Below are positions 35,994-44,693 of a stretch of 46,396 nucleotides of DNA, piece by piece (position 1 is the stretch's first letter; every line of letters begins with the position of its first letter). The stretch spans positions 1 to 46,396 of the forward strand of contig JAHDDW010000001.1 of assembly GCA_020629155.1 (NCBI GenBank), written 5' to 3'. The notes beneath the pieces were generated by a model that worked only from the letters and a program-made list of their open reading frames with translations, searched no databases and had not been told where the DNA came from. Made by a program: the position numbers and the translations under genes. Source of the DNA: Acidimicrobiales bacterium. Lineage in GTDB: Bacteria > Actinomycetota > Acidimicrobiia > Acidimicrobiales > SZUA-35.

Positions 35994-37208
35994 ATGGGCA
36001 CAGAACTTACTCGGCAACATAAACGAATTATCACGAGACATGCTTTGTTTATCTACGCCAGAGACAGCTTTCGACTTTTCTCTAACATCTACCTTTTTGA
36101 TCAGTCAGATGGCGACCTTGCTGTTATCGCCACGTACAACATTGTGTTTCTCGCAACGCATCTTGTGACCTTCTACCTTTTTGCTCCTTGGCTTCAGAAA
36201 GGCAAAGGCACCATCATACTATTTTCTTCTTTTATCGGGCTTGCAGCAACCACTGGAGCTGTTCTTGCCTTAGGAGATAACACAGTCGATTATTACATCG
36301 CAGTTGCTTTAGCTTTCGGCGTTTTCAACGGCCAATACTGGCTAATTCTTCATAGCGAATCGCTCACAAGCACTACAGAGCAGCAACGAGCCTCATTCTT
36401 TTCTTACCGTCAAGGTTTCCAACTCGCTGCAATGTTTCTAACCCCTTCACTCGGCTGGATCGCATTTCAGCTTTCCGATTCACAAGAAGTTGCCTATCAA
36501 ATTATCTTTTTTACGGCAATCGCCGCGTTAGGCATAACCATGTTTTTTGCTAACGTTGAAATAGAATCTAAAGAAACATTACAACTTCGTTTTACTGCAA
36601 AAACCCTTGTACGAACACCTGGGTTCTTCTCTCTCGCAACCTTTACAACAATAACGTTAGGAGTTTCACGTGGAGCGTTAAACACTCTTGTTCCTTTCCT
36701 ACTCGTCGATCTTCTTGACGGAGAATCGGGTTTTGCTGCTGTTGAAACTATCGTGCAACTTTTTGCTATAGCGATGAGCTTTGTTTTTGCGCGATACAAA
36801 CGAAACACACAGCACATTTCGACTATGGGGTACCTCACGTTTGCTCTTTTTGCTATAGCATACCTTGCGCTCTTTTTTGGTTCCTCTCTTGTGACCTATT
36901 CTATTTATCTAGCGTTACGGGTTGTAGGTTCAACGACGTTGAATATTTCTTGGAACACAGTTACCAACGATTTTTCTTCTCAGAACTCATACGTATCGCA
37001 ACAAAGCATCGAGTTTATTTTGATACGCGAAATATTCACTATGAGCGGCTTCATTATAAGTTTCTCATTGCTTTACTTTCTTGACACGCTGACGTTAGCG
37101 GCGCTGCAACCATTACTCACAGTTTTTCTCATAGGCACAGCTATTGCAGCCTTCGCTTTCCGTAATCTTTTAAAAAGCTTGGCAGTTGCCAAGGAGCCAA
37201 CGCCCTAG
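35994..37208 (+). CDS. MFS-like membrane transporter, paralogue 2
   Basis: The product (404 residues from ATG at 35994) has about 12 hydrophobic spans and is paralogous to the protein at 23192-24394. Common motifs include TRHALFIYARDSFRLF, QSDGDLAVIA, KGKGT, GVFNGQYW, FFSYRQGF, RTPGFF and VPFLLVDLLDGE, spread over the whole length. The substrate is unknown. A TTG at 35982 is an alternative start nearer to a GAGAGG motif about 20 bases upstream. Repeat copy A lies directly before it and may contain its promoter. Confidence 0.8.
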   Translation: MGTELTRQHKRIITRHALFIYARDSFRLFSNIYLFDQSDGDLAVIATYNIVFLATHLVTFYLFAPWLQKGKGTIILFSSFIGLAATTGAVLALGDNTVDYYIAVALAFGVFNGQYWLILHSESLTSTTEQQRASFFSYRQGFQLAAMFLTPSLGWIAFQLSDSQEVAYQIIFFTAIAALGITMFFANVEIESKETLQLRFTAKTLVRTPGFFSLATFTTITLGVSRGALNTLVPFLLVDLLDGESGFAAVETIVQLFAIAMSFVFARYKRNTQHISTMGYLTFALFAIAYLALFFGSSLVTYSIYLALRVVGSTTLNISWNTVTNDFSSQNSYVSQQSIEFILIREIFTMSGFIISFSLLYFLDTLTLAALQPLLTVFLIGTAIAAFAFRNLLKSLAVAKEPTP

Positions 37209-37248
37209 TATCGCTGTTGTACAACCAACTTGGATTAGGCGCAAGGTC

Positions 37249-37935
37249 TTACCATTTGGTGCGGAAAAATAATGTTTGCGTTAACCGAGCGTCTTGCTTC
37301 GTTTCGCCGAATCCTGATCCTGCGCTATGCCAAACACTTTCACGAAATAACACTAACCGATTAAACACATTATCGATAGAGAGATACGGTTCGAAATTAG
37401 ACTTGTCTTCACCTTTATAAAAAACCACGTCTGTCTTGCCAGTACATGAACCAGAGTTTTTCTCTCGCCAAATTGTTGTGCCAGACGCTTTTGTGGGAGC
37501 TGGCGAAAGATACACTATCGCAGACCAACCATAGGGAAACACGTCACCAGGTTTACAATGATGATGAATAGAAGCTGATTCGCCTGACCACTCATCACTT
37601 AGAAGATGAAAAACTCCGTTCCATCCATCACCACTTGTTGCCCATGAACTGCGATCTATAGGCTGCTGCACTATCGCTTCACATTGTGAAAGTAGCTCTA
37701 ATGGAGCATAACGAAACCCTACAAATGGGTTCTTTACTGGCGCACCTTCATATCGCAACAACGATGTTGAACGCCACGCCCCGTCACTTTTCGCCCCAGG
37801 GACATAGTCGACATAGGTTTGTCGCAAAGCCAGCGCACGAATAGCAGCAGGATCGGAATAAAAATTGTCAACAATAATAAGACTTATAGAATCTGACCGA
37901 TAGTGGCAAGACGGCAATGTTTTACGATCATTCAT
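37249..37935 (-). CDS. Putative 2-oxoglutarate/Fe(II) oxygenase-like protein
   Basis: The 228-residue protein begins SISLIIVDNFYSDPAAIRALAL, resembling the opening of DUF6445-type and other 2OG-oxygenase-like proteins. Candidate metal and cosubstrate residues are the histidines in SIHHHCKPGD, the histidine in ESVWHSAGSGFG and the arginine in ARLTQTLFF, in the order expected for a double-stranded beta-helix. The substrate is unknown. Its start overlaps the end of menH by 8 bp, so they are cotranscribed, but a role in menaquinone synthesis is only a guess. Confidence 0.7.
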   Translation of the reverse strand: MNDRKTLPSCHYRSDSISLIIVDNFYSDPAAIRALALRQTYVDYVPGAKSDGAWRSTSLLRYEGAPVKNPFVGFRYAPLELLSQCEAIVQQPIDRSSWATSGDGWNGVFHLLSDEWSGESASIHHHCKPGDVFPYGWSAIVYLSPAPTKASGTTIWREKNSGSCTGKTDVVFYKGEDKSNFEPYLSIDNVFNRLVLFRESVWHSAGSGFGETKQDARLTQTLFFRTKW

Positions 37936-38740
37936 TGGAAAAAATGCTACCTACTGCGCTATAAAAGGTTTGTATGACAGCAACGCACTGGTCTGGCTGC
38001 TCAAGGTGAGCGCTGTGACCTGCTGCTGCGATAGTTATTTGCTGCCCATTTGGCATTATGTCAGCAAGTTCTTGCGCCAGGGCAACATATTTCGCATCGC
38101 AGCCCCCTGCTAAAGCGAACAACGGAACTTCTACTTCTTTTAAACGCTGCCAAAGCGGCTCTTGCACGCCAGTGCCTCGATAACGCAAACAAGCAACTAG
38201 ACCATCGATTCTATTTGTCATACGGGCAGACTTCGCTTGCATCTTCACATCAAGATTTGCAAAAAGATCGAGTGCAAACCAATCATCAAGAAAAGCATCA
38301 AGCCCCTGGGATACAAGCTTTTCGGCCGTTGCAGTATCTTGTTTTTGACGCTGCTGCCTTTGTGACACGTCACGTATCCCAGGGTGTGTGCCAATAACAA
38401 CCGCAGCTCGCCAATACGAAGCATCGTCAAGAAGTGTATGCAACGCAACTCGCCCTCCCATCGAATAGCCAACAAGTAAACAGCTTTGTTTCTTGACATA
38501 TGGTGCCACCGTTTCGTTCACGAGCTGTGCAGTTTCATCGAGTGAAGCCTCATCATAGGCAGCAGATGTTTTACCATGGCCTGGCAAGTCGACAAGCAAA
38601 ATATCGAAATGCTGCCGAAGAGCGTCGGCGAAATTCCCCCAACACAAACTGTTTTGCGTATATCCATGAAGCAGAACAGCTAACGGCCTAGTTGTTTGAT
38701 AATCATTAGTTGAAGCAACAAATTGCGAAGATAAACCCAT
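37928..38740 (-). CDS. menH: Alpha/beta hydrolase, probable SHCHC synthase MenH
   Basis: MenH eliminates pyruvate from SEPHCHC in menaquinone synthesis. The fold is a standard alpha/beta hydrolase with VLLHGYTQNSLCW (oxyanion region), VDLPGHGKT, the nucleophile motif GYSMGGR and a C-terminal histidine in AAGHSAHLEQP. Placement next to menD, divergently, supports MenH over a generic esterase. ATG at 38740 (MGLSSQF) is preceded by another ATG codon. The open frame continues upstream into menD on the other strand, which is unlikely to be used. It is cotranscribed with the oxygenase-like gene. Confidence 0.85.
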   Translation of the reverse strand: MGLSSQFVASTNDYQTTRPLAVLLHGYTQNSLCWGNFADALRQHFDILLVDLPGHGKTSAAYDEASLDETAQLVNETVAPYVKKQSCLLVGYSMGGRVALHTLLDDASYWRAAVVIGTHPGIRDVSQRQQRQKQDTATAEKLVSQGLDAFLDDWFALDLFANLDVKMQAKSARMTNRIDGLVACLRYRGTGVQEPLWQRLKEVEVPLFALAGGCDAKYVALAQELADIMPNGQQITIAAAGHSAHLEQPDQCVAVIQTFYSAVGSIFSNE

Positions 38741-38759
38741 CATCTCTGATGCTATTGCA

Positions 38760-38765
38760 TATAGT
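38760..38765 (+). promoter_or_regulatory. Candidate -10 box of menD, suggesting a leaderless mRNA
   Basis: TATAGT lies six bases before the menD ATG. Transcription would start at or next to the ATG itself. No ribosome site and no good -35 box are visible in the 31-bp divergent gap. Confidence 0.45.
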
Positions 38766-38771
38766 GACCGT

Positions 38772-40478
38772 ATGAGCCCAACTGTACAAAAAAGCGCTCC
38801 ACAAGATGTAGCCGCCACGTTCTGCGCAACCTTAGTTGATGAGTGGCAGCGAAGTGGCATAACAGCAGCCTTTGCCGCACCTGGGTCTCGCTCGACCCCT
38901 CTAGTGCTTGCAGTAGAGCAAAGCGATGCTATCGACCTGCATATGTTTATAGACGAACGATCAGCAGCTTTTGCGGCGCTAGGCTATGGCAGAGCAACAG
39001 ACACCCCCGCTCTTGTTGTTTGTACAAGCGGCACTGCTGCCGCACATTTTCATGCTGCGGTGATCGAAGCGGACCTTTCGTCGATTCCTCTAGTTGTTTG
39101 CACTGCCGATCGTCCGCCTGAGCTTTGGGATATCGCGGCACCCCAGGCTATAAACCAAACACATCTCTATGGCCCATCGGTAAGGTTTTTTGCTGAACCT
39201 GGCGTACCTGACGCAGCAGCAAAACACACGTGGCGTTCGTTAGGGGCACGACTAGCCGCCGAAGCATATGGACGGCCAAACGCCGGCCCCGTGCATCTTA
39301 ATTGCAGCTTTCGAGAGCCGCTTCTTGGCCAAGTGCAAACTCTGCCAGAGGGCAGGCCTCACAACGAACCGTGGGTTACAGCTTCGACAGCACAAACTAT
39401 TGTTGCATCACAACAGCAGATAGATCAATGCGTTGCAGCGCTCTATCACCAAAAGAATAGTCGTCCAGGTGTTCTTATTGCTGGGCAAGGAACGAGCGAC
39501 CCAGCTGCGGTGGTTGCATTAAGCGAGAAACTTGGCTGGCCGTTGCTTGCAAACCATCACTCTGGTTGTCGAAGCGACCAAGCGATCCTCCATTTTGATG
39601 CGTTGCTGCGCAATGAAAAATTTGCCACTACTTACAAACCTGACGTAATCCTACGTTTTGGAGAGCCCCTGACAAGCAAAGCGCTAGCGCAGTGGGCCTC
39701 GCAAGCAGACACTCAAATCGTAGCGACCAATGGTCGTTGGAGCGACCCGACACATAGCGCATCACTATTCATTCCCGAAAACGGCGCTGCCACTGGGATT
39801 TTTTCAGCGCTCGCTTTACGTTCGCTGAAAAAAAGCGTGTGGGCAAGCAAGTGGCATGCTGCTGATAACCAGTTACGTAGTAAGCTGGCGGCCATCATTG
39901 AGGCTACGCCGCAGCTACGTGAAACCGACGTTATCAGACATTGCGTTGCAACTAGCAAACCAGGCAGCGCGCTTGTGGTTTCTTCGTCTATGCCTATCCG
40001 AGAGCTAGAATGGTTTGGTCCAGCTCGGCAAGATATAACTGTATATGCAAACAGAGGTGCCAACGGAATCGATGGCATCATCGCGACTGCAATCGGCACT
40101 GCTCTCAGCGGTAAGCAGACAACGCTGCTTATCGGCGACATCGCCTTTTTGCACGATTGTTCTTCACTTGTCGGGCTTGCCAAACGTAACCTGCCGCTAA
40201 CGATTGTTGTTCTCGACAACAGCGGTGGGCAAATTTTTTCTCACCTGCCGCAAGCCGCTGCTTTAGACAACGCGCAATTTTCTCGACTTTTTGTTACACC
40301 ACATGATTGTGACATTGCTGCACTCTGTGACGCACACGGAATCGAGACTTTTTTGGTTAAAGCAAAGAAGGACTGGCCAACCGACACACAACGAACATCA
40401 GTGGTTGTTGCACAACTAGAGACTACCGATAAAGACATGCACCAGCTATTGTACGAGAGCGCTGCCAACATTATCTAG
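38772..40478 (+). CDS. menD: SEPHCHC synthase MenD
   Basis: This thiamine-diphosphate enzyme joins isochorismate and 2-oxoglutarate in classical menaquinone synthesis. The 568 residues show the three-domain ThDP fold. The N-terminal part has AAPGSRSTPLVLA, the catalytic-loop region DERSAAFAALGYGRAT and VVCTSGTAAAHFHAAVIEA, then TADRPPEL. The C-terminal part has NRGANGIDGIIATAIG and a ThDP-binding GDIAFLHD...LDNSGGQIFSHLP run. Length matches the family. It diverges from menH with only 31 bp between, so the two promoters overlap. Confidence 0.96.
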   Translation: MSPTVQKSAPQDVAATFCATLVDEWQRSGITAAFAAPGSRSTPLVLAVEQSDAIDLHMFIDERSAAFAALGYGRATDTPALVVCTSGTAAAHFHAAVIEADLSSIPLVVCTADRPPELWDIAAPQAINQTHLYGPSVRFFAEPGVPDAAAKHTWRSLGARLAAEAYGRPNAGPVHLNCSFREPLLGQVQTLPEGRPHNEPWVTASTAQTIVASQQQIDQCVAALYHQKNSRPGVLIAGQGTSDPAAVVALSEKLGWPLLANHHSGCRSDQAILHFDALLRNEKFATTYKPDVILRFGEPLTSKALAQWASQADTQIVATNGRWSDPTHSASLFIPENGAATGIFSALALRSLKKSVWASKWHAADNQLRSKLAAIIEATPQLRETDVIRHCVATSKPGSALVVSSSMPIRELEWFGPARQDITVYANRGANGIDGIIATAIGTALSGKQTTLLIGDIAFLHDCSSLVGLAKRNLPLTIVVLDNSGGQIFSHLPQAAALDNAQFSRLFVTPHDCDIAALCDAHGIETFLVKAKKDWPTDTQRTSVVVAQLETTDKDMHQLLYESAANII

Positions 40479-40543
40479 TCGCAGCTACGAAAGACTAGCA
40501 GCTTGCGAAATCACCAGCTCAGCTACGATCTGAGATGACCGCT

Positions 40544-41887
40544 TTAAACTGATTCTTTATCGACTGCATCAGCAGAAGAACGAACATCGATTACCGCTTG
40601 CTCCTTAACCGCTTTTGGACGACCTTTATACATTGTTTTCGGCGCTGGAGTATGCACAGTCTCATCAAAGAGTTCAACAGGTCCTAAGTCAATATCTGGG
40701 TTAGGCTCGTCTGGGTTTCCACCAGCTTTGATCACTTTGCGAAGCTCATTGGAGGTGAAGGCCACATACACCATAGTACGAACATCGCGATCTGAAATTT
40801 CGCCCTCGGTAGAAAGCATTCCTTGCTCGATCAATGTAGAGATCACTTCAAGTTCACCTGTTTTGATAGCAGCGTCTATGGTTGAAGCAACTTCAACACT
40901 TTGACCTTCACGCAAATCAATAATAGGAGCCAACGCCTCAGACACTGTTGGCTTTGCAAGCTCTTCCTCTGTTTCCTTAGGTTCTAAACGACCTAAACTT
41001 TTCACATTGCCTTCAGCGTCAAGCAAAGAAACAACCTTGACTTCAGAGTCGCCAGCAAGCTGCTCTTGCATAATCGGTTCTAGATGCTCCAACTCGGCTT
41101 CTAAACTAGCAAACAGATCTTTATCAGACTTAAAAATGTCTTCGACAACTATGGCTTCATTAGTGAGATCTTGCCCTTCAGCCACTTCTGTCGACGCTTC
41201 AGATTCTGCGTCTTCATCAGGCCAGCTATGCCCCTCATCGTCAGAGACAGAGTCGATTAGGGTTGGAAGCGATACATCATCAGTTATTTCTGCTTTTTCG
41301 TCAAGGTCGCTATCAAGCAGCATGTCTTCTTCTTGGAAAATTGAGGGAATAGTTTCACTCACGTCACTAACCAGCACTTCACTTGTGGCAGCATCTTCTT
41401 CAAGCGAATCACTGCCTGGATCGATTTCCATATCAACAAATATGCCATCAGGGTCTTCTGAAAAGTCAGAGTCTGAGAAATAAAAATCTTGAGGTGAACC
41501 GTCACCATCTGCTGTTGCCAACGCTCCAACTGCAACTTTTTGATCTTCGAACGCAACTCGCTGGTTCGAGGTACTCGTAACAGTATCCATAAACTCTGCT
41601 GTACTCACAGGAACCATCTGTGTTACGGGTTTCGCAACAGGACTATTAGATGACACTGCCATAGTCATATCACGAAAGCTATTGCTTGAAGTGGCTGTTG
41701 CTTTCATAGCGTCATCAGTTTGAAGACGCAAATCGCTTATAACATAGATCCCAAGCGCAGCTACAACTACCGCTGTTAGGAACCTTACCAGTAGCTGGTC
41801 ACCACTATTAAGCGCACCTGCAATGATTACCCCTAGAGCAATCAAAGCTACCAAAATAAACACTCCAGAAAGAACACGTTTTGTCAT
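40544..41887 (-). CDS. Acidic membrane-anchored protein, unknown function
   Basis: The 447-residue product from ATG at 41887 (MTKRVLSGV) has two N-terminal hydrophobic spans (about 5-24 and 34-53) and then a long, very acidic soluble region rich in Asp, Glu and Ser (about 100-270). The C-terminal third looks folded (EGQSVEVASTIDAAIKTGELEVIS) and ends with a basic tail. GGAGG lies eight bases before the ATG, a strong ribosome site. I recognise no family. It diverges from the secreted endopeptidase gene and is convergent with menD. Confidence 0.8.
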   Translation of the reverse strand: MTKRVLSGVFILVALIALGVIIAGALNSGDQLLVRFLTAVVVAALGIYVISDLRLQTDDAMKATATSSNSFRDMTMAVSSNSPVAKPVTQMVPVSTAEFMDTVTSTSNQRVAFEDQKVAVGALATADGDGSPQDFYFSDSDFSEDPDGIFVDMEIDPGSDSLEEDAATSEVLVSDVSETIPSIFQEEDMLLDSDLDEKAEITDDVSLPTLIDSVSDDEGHSWPDEDAESEASTEVAEGQDLTNEAIVVEDIFKSDKDLFASLEAELEHLEPIMQEQLAGDSEVKVVSLLDAEGNVKSLGRLEPKETEEELAKPTVSEALAPIIDLREGQSVEVASTIDAAIKTGELEVISTLIEQGMLSTEGEISDRDVRTMVYVAFTSNELRKVIKAGGNPDEPNPDIDLGPVELFDETVHTPAPKTMYKGRPKAVKEQAVIDVRSSADAVDKESV

Positions 41888-42247
41888 TGATTTTGCCTCC
41901 ACGCAGACCACACTAGATCGTTTATTTACCGCTTGCATAGTCTTTTTTGAAGCCACAAAAAGCATCATTCAGCTTGCTAATTCTAGGTGTTGCAAGCTAC
42001 TACTAGAAGGACGTGAGAAAGAGTCTCTCCTGCAAAGAAAACTCCAAAGACAAACATCTTTATAGAACCAGATGTCATCTTCTTGAATCAATAGGTAAAA
42101 AATTATAGAAAAATATTTCCGAAGGCCATTTCTTGCAGGCAAGCCAACCCAAATCTCTAGACCTTAAAAGCTAACTGGTGTTAACTCAAGGTAGAGTCAA
42201 GATACGAGAAGACGTAACAGCACAATAAATTCCGATGGAGGCGCAAC
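41888..42247. other. Divergent intergenic region without a recognised gene
   Basis: This 360-bp gap separates the acidic membrane protein and the M23 endopeptidase. It contains a loose inverted repeat TTCTAG (41981-41986) and CTAGAA (42003-42008) and an AT-rich stretch at 42093-42120. No RNA gene or confident promoter is seen. Confidence 0.4.
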
Positions 42248-43372
42248 GTGAAGTTGCAAGGTAAGAACTTAACAGCTCGGCTTCTCGTTGTGGCGTTACT
42301 AATCGGTTTCGTCTCACATATGCAACAATCGGGACTATACGCCGCACAAGAGAAGACAGACGCAGACAAGGTACAACAAGCTTTTAAAGATGCTCTTGCC
42401 AGAGAAAAGGCCAACGATCAGGCAATCAAAGACATCCGTAAACAAATATCTATAACAAAAACAGCGATCAGCAAAGCTGAGCAAAGCATTGCTGATGCAG
42501 ATATTACGATCAACGAAGCAAGACGAGAAGTTGCTGGCCTAGATATTGAAATTGAGAACCTAGAGCAAGACTTAGCCATCAAAGCACTTGACGGTTTTAT
42601 TTCATCATCGCTTACGCCACAAGAAGCAGATCTAAGCGACCTTTCGATCAGCAAAAACTTGGCCTACCAACGTAGCGAATTTTTCTTCGAGAAGTTAACC
42701 GACACTGAAGCAGACGCCGTTGAGCAATACCGTATTGCGCGACAAAACCGTGCCGTTGCACTCGGCAATGAGCTTAACGGAGAACAAATCAAAGCCAAAA
42801 ACGAACAAGAACTTATCACACTTCAGCAACAAGAGAAAGAACGAAATGCAGAAGCCAAAGAGATTGAGGCTATTCTTGATGGACTAATAGAAGAAATAAA
42901 AGTACTAGACGAAGTTGAACAAGAAATACAATCCATAATCAAAGAACGAGCTACACAAGAAGCTATCGATGATGGAGCGCTAAGCTGGCCAGTTGACACC
43001 CCCTACATCACGAGCCCATATGGCTATAGAACCCACCCAGTGACTGGCCAACGCGGCAAACTTCATCGAGGCATGGATTTACGTGCCCGAACAGGCGCAT
43101 CCATATATGCAGCAGCCGACGGCAAAGTTATTGCTGCCAACTATGCTGGCCGAGCAGGAAACCTTGTGATCATTGACCATGGCAGCGGGAAAACCACATA
43201 CTATATGCATCTGTCTGCCTACAACACTAAAGTCGGCGCGACAATTAAGCGAGGCGATCTTGTTGGCAAAGCCGGAGCCACAGGATCTGTAACAGCAGCA
43301 CATCTACACTTCGAAGTCCGAATAAACGGCGTAGCAGAAGATCCACGCAACCATATTATTGGAGCACAATAA
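42248..43372 (+). CDS. Secreted coiled-coil M23 endopeptidase, EnvC-like
   Basis: This peptidoglycan endopeptidase or amidase activator is 374 residues long. A signal peptide or anchor lies at 1-33 (LTARLLVVALLIGFVSHM). A long coiled coil (about 35-245, rich in Glu, Lys and Gln) is followed by a LytM/M23 domain. Zinc ligands H273 and D277 in HRGMDL and H354 in HLHFE are present, with H352 as the likely general base, so it should be active rather than a degenerate activator. The GTG start has GGAGG eight bases upstream. The coiled coil suggests a role at a protein complex such as the division site. Confidence 0.93.
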   Translation: MKLQGKNLTARLLVVALLIGFVSHMQQSGLYAAQEKTDADKVQQAFKDALAREKANDQAIKDIRKQISITKTAISKAEQSIADADITINEARREVAGLDIEIENLEQDLAIKALDGFISSSLTPQEADLSDLSISKNLAYQRSEFFFEKLTDTEADAVEQYRIARQNRAVALGNELNGEQIKAKNEQELITLQQQEKERNAEAKEIEAILDGLIEEIKVLDEVEQEIQSIIKERATQEAIDDGALSWPVDTPYITSPYGYRTHPVTGQRGKLHRGMDLRARTGASIYAAADGKVIAANYAGRAGNLVIIDHGSGKTTYYMHLSAYNTKVGATIKRGDLVGKAGATGSVTAAHLHFEVRINGVAEDPRNHIIGAQ

Positions 43373-43378
43373 AGGGCG

Positions 43379-43493
43379 CCTCTATTTTATTGCTTTTCTG
43401 CCCAAATACTCTGACGGAAACCCGCTAAAGCTGCGTATTAACGCGCCAAGCGCAGCGGAAATACCAATGACATCTATAATTTTTAGAGGTGTC
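43379..43493 (-). repeat. Dispersed structured intergenic repeat, copy B
   Basis: This is the inverted partner of 35844-35959. On the plus strand it runs from CTCTATTTTATTGC to TATAATTTTTAGAG. It starts a few bases after the M23 gene stop and ends about 30 bp before the stop of the next minus-strand gene. The ends are CTCTA and TAGAG, and the central GCGCC/GGCGC-type stem is kept with compensating changes. Confidence 0.75.
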
Positions 43494-43522
43494 TAAACCA
43501 TCAAGTGTTTACACTCAGCGAT

Positions 43523-43951
43523 CTATAAACCAGAAGCTCGCCCATATCTTCGATCATTTACTGGAGCAGATGACCTAGGACGGCGATACGTTGACGCTTC
43601 CAACGACTGCTTAATAAAATCTTCATCGTCGCCAGTAACTGCAAAAAGCACGTCTTTAGAATCTTCAAATAGCGTGTCTGTTTCGATAGCAACACCAGCA
43701 ACGGTCTGCGAAGTTTCGTCACGGCTTTCGATTTTAGCTGCCATTAGCGCCGCTTCAATTTGAGCAACTTCATATGCCCCTACATGACAGGCATAAAATA
43801 TATGACCAGCCAGAAAAGCAAATGCTGCAGCGAAGAAAAAAACAAACATTCCTTGAAGTGCGATCGCAGACATAAACGCAAAAAGACAAACCAGCGCTGA
43901 TAAAAGCAACAAACGAAGCCTTTTCTGATGTATCAATTGTTCTTGCTTCAT
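43523..43951 (-). CDS. Small two-helix membrane protein, unknown function
   Basis: The 142-residue protein starts MKQEQLIHQKRLRLLLLSAL and has two hydrophobic spans (about 13-32 and 34-53). A soluble acidic region follows (VGAYEVAQIEAALMAAKIES and onward) with an Arg-rich end (YRRPRSS, DRRYGRASGL). A TTG three codons upstream is an alternative start. No family is recognised. Confidence 0.65.
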   Translation of the reverse strand: MKQEQLIHQKRLRLLLLSALVCLFAFMSAIALQGMFVFFFAAAFAFLAGHIFYACHVGAYEVAQIEAALMAAKIESRDETSQTVAGVAIETDTLFEDSKDVLFAVTGDDEDFIKQSLEASTYRRPRSSAPVNDRRYGRASGL

Positions 43952-44084
43952 ATCTGACAAATCTCTAAATCAACGACGTTGAATATAGCAGAAACCCTAG
44001 CGCAAAGAGCAAATTTTGTCCACTTTTTATATCGAATCTTAGAGTGTTACGCTGTAAGAAAGCCCTCAGCTGCGCACGGCTAGC

Positions 44085-44600
44085 CTATAAAGACGAACTA
44101 GAATCGCCGCTCTGTGTAACATCTTGCGTCCGCTTATACGTTCCAGCTCGGCCGCCAGATTTTTCCCAAAGCGCTATTTCACCGACAACCATCTGCTTAT
44201 CGACTGATTTACACATGTCATAGATAGTTAAACCAGCAATTGAACAGGCCGTTAAGGCTTCCATTTCGACGCCAGTACGACCGATCGAATCAACAGAAGC
44301 TTCGACTTCGATGAAGTCGTCTTTTAAGTCAAAGTTAATAGTAATAGCGCTGATCATAACGCTATGACAAAGCGGCAAAAGATCTGACGTCCGCTTAGCC
44401 GACTGTATACCAGCAACCCTGGCCACAGCCAAAACATCGCCTTTATTTACCGCACCCCTAGCCACAAGCGACGTTGTTTCAGGTTGCATATAAACCCGTC
44501 CCCTAGCTACAGCCTTGCGATGGGAAGGCTCTTTAGGCGAAACATCGACCATTCTAGCTCGACCTAAGGGATCTAAATGTGTTAGCTCTCGTTCTGTCAC
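44085..44600 (-). CDS. moaC: Cyclic pyranopterin monophosphate synthase MoaC
   Basis: MoaC completes formation of cyclic pyranopterin monophosphate, the first stage of molybdenum cofactor synthesis. The 171-residue product has LTHLDPLGRARMVDVSPKEP, KGDVLAVARVAGIQSAKRT, the LCHSVMIS motif (usually LCHPLMI), GVEMEALTA, and DMCKSVDKQMVV with ALWEKSGGRAGTYKR. The start is GTG (VTEREL). It is 93 bp after moeA on the same strand, so they likely form an operon. Confidence 0.96.
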   Translation of the reverse strand: MTERELTHLDPLGRARMVDVSPKEPSHRKAVARGRVYMQPETTSLVARGAVNKGDVLAVARVAGIQSAKRTSDLLPLCHSVMISAITINFDLKDDFIEVEASVDSIGRTGVEMEALTACSIAGLTIYDMCKSVDKQMVVGEIALWEKSGGRAGTYKRTQDVTQSGDSSSSL

Positions 44601-44693
44601 CTATATAAATGTAGTGCAAAGTTATGACAGAAAGAAATCATCGCTCTATATTTTTTGACCATACCCTCAAAAGGTTCTCTCTGACCCCATCTC

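Noticed and set aside
42093-42124. Possible third copy of the intergenic repeat (AAAAATTATAGA and ATATTTCCG)
   Set aside because: Only short AT-rich words match; the GC-rich stem block is absent.
43961-44084. Terminator for moaC on the minus strand
   Set aside because: The only pairing (AGCC with GGCT before TTTCTT) is four bases long, too weak to call.
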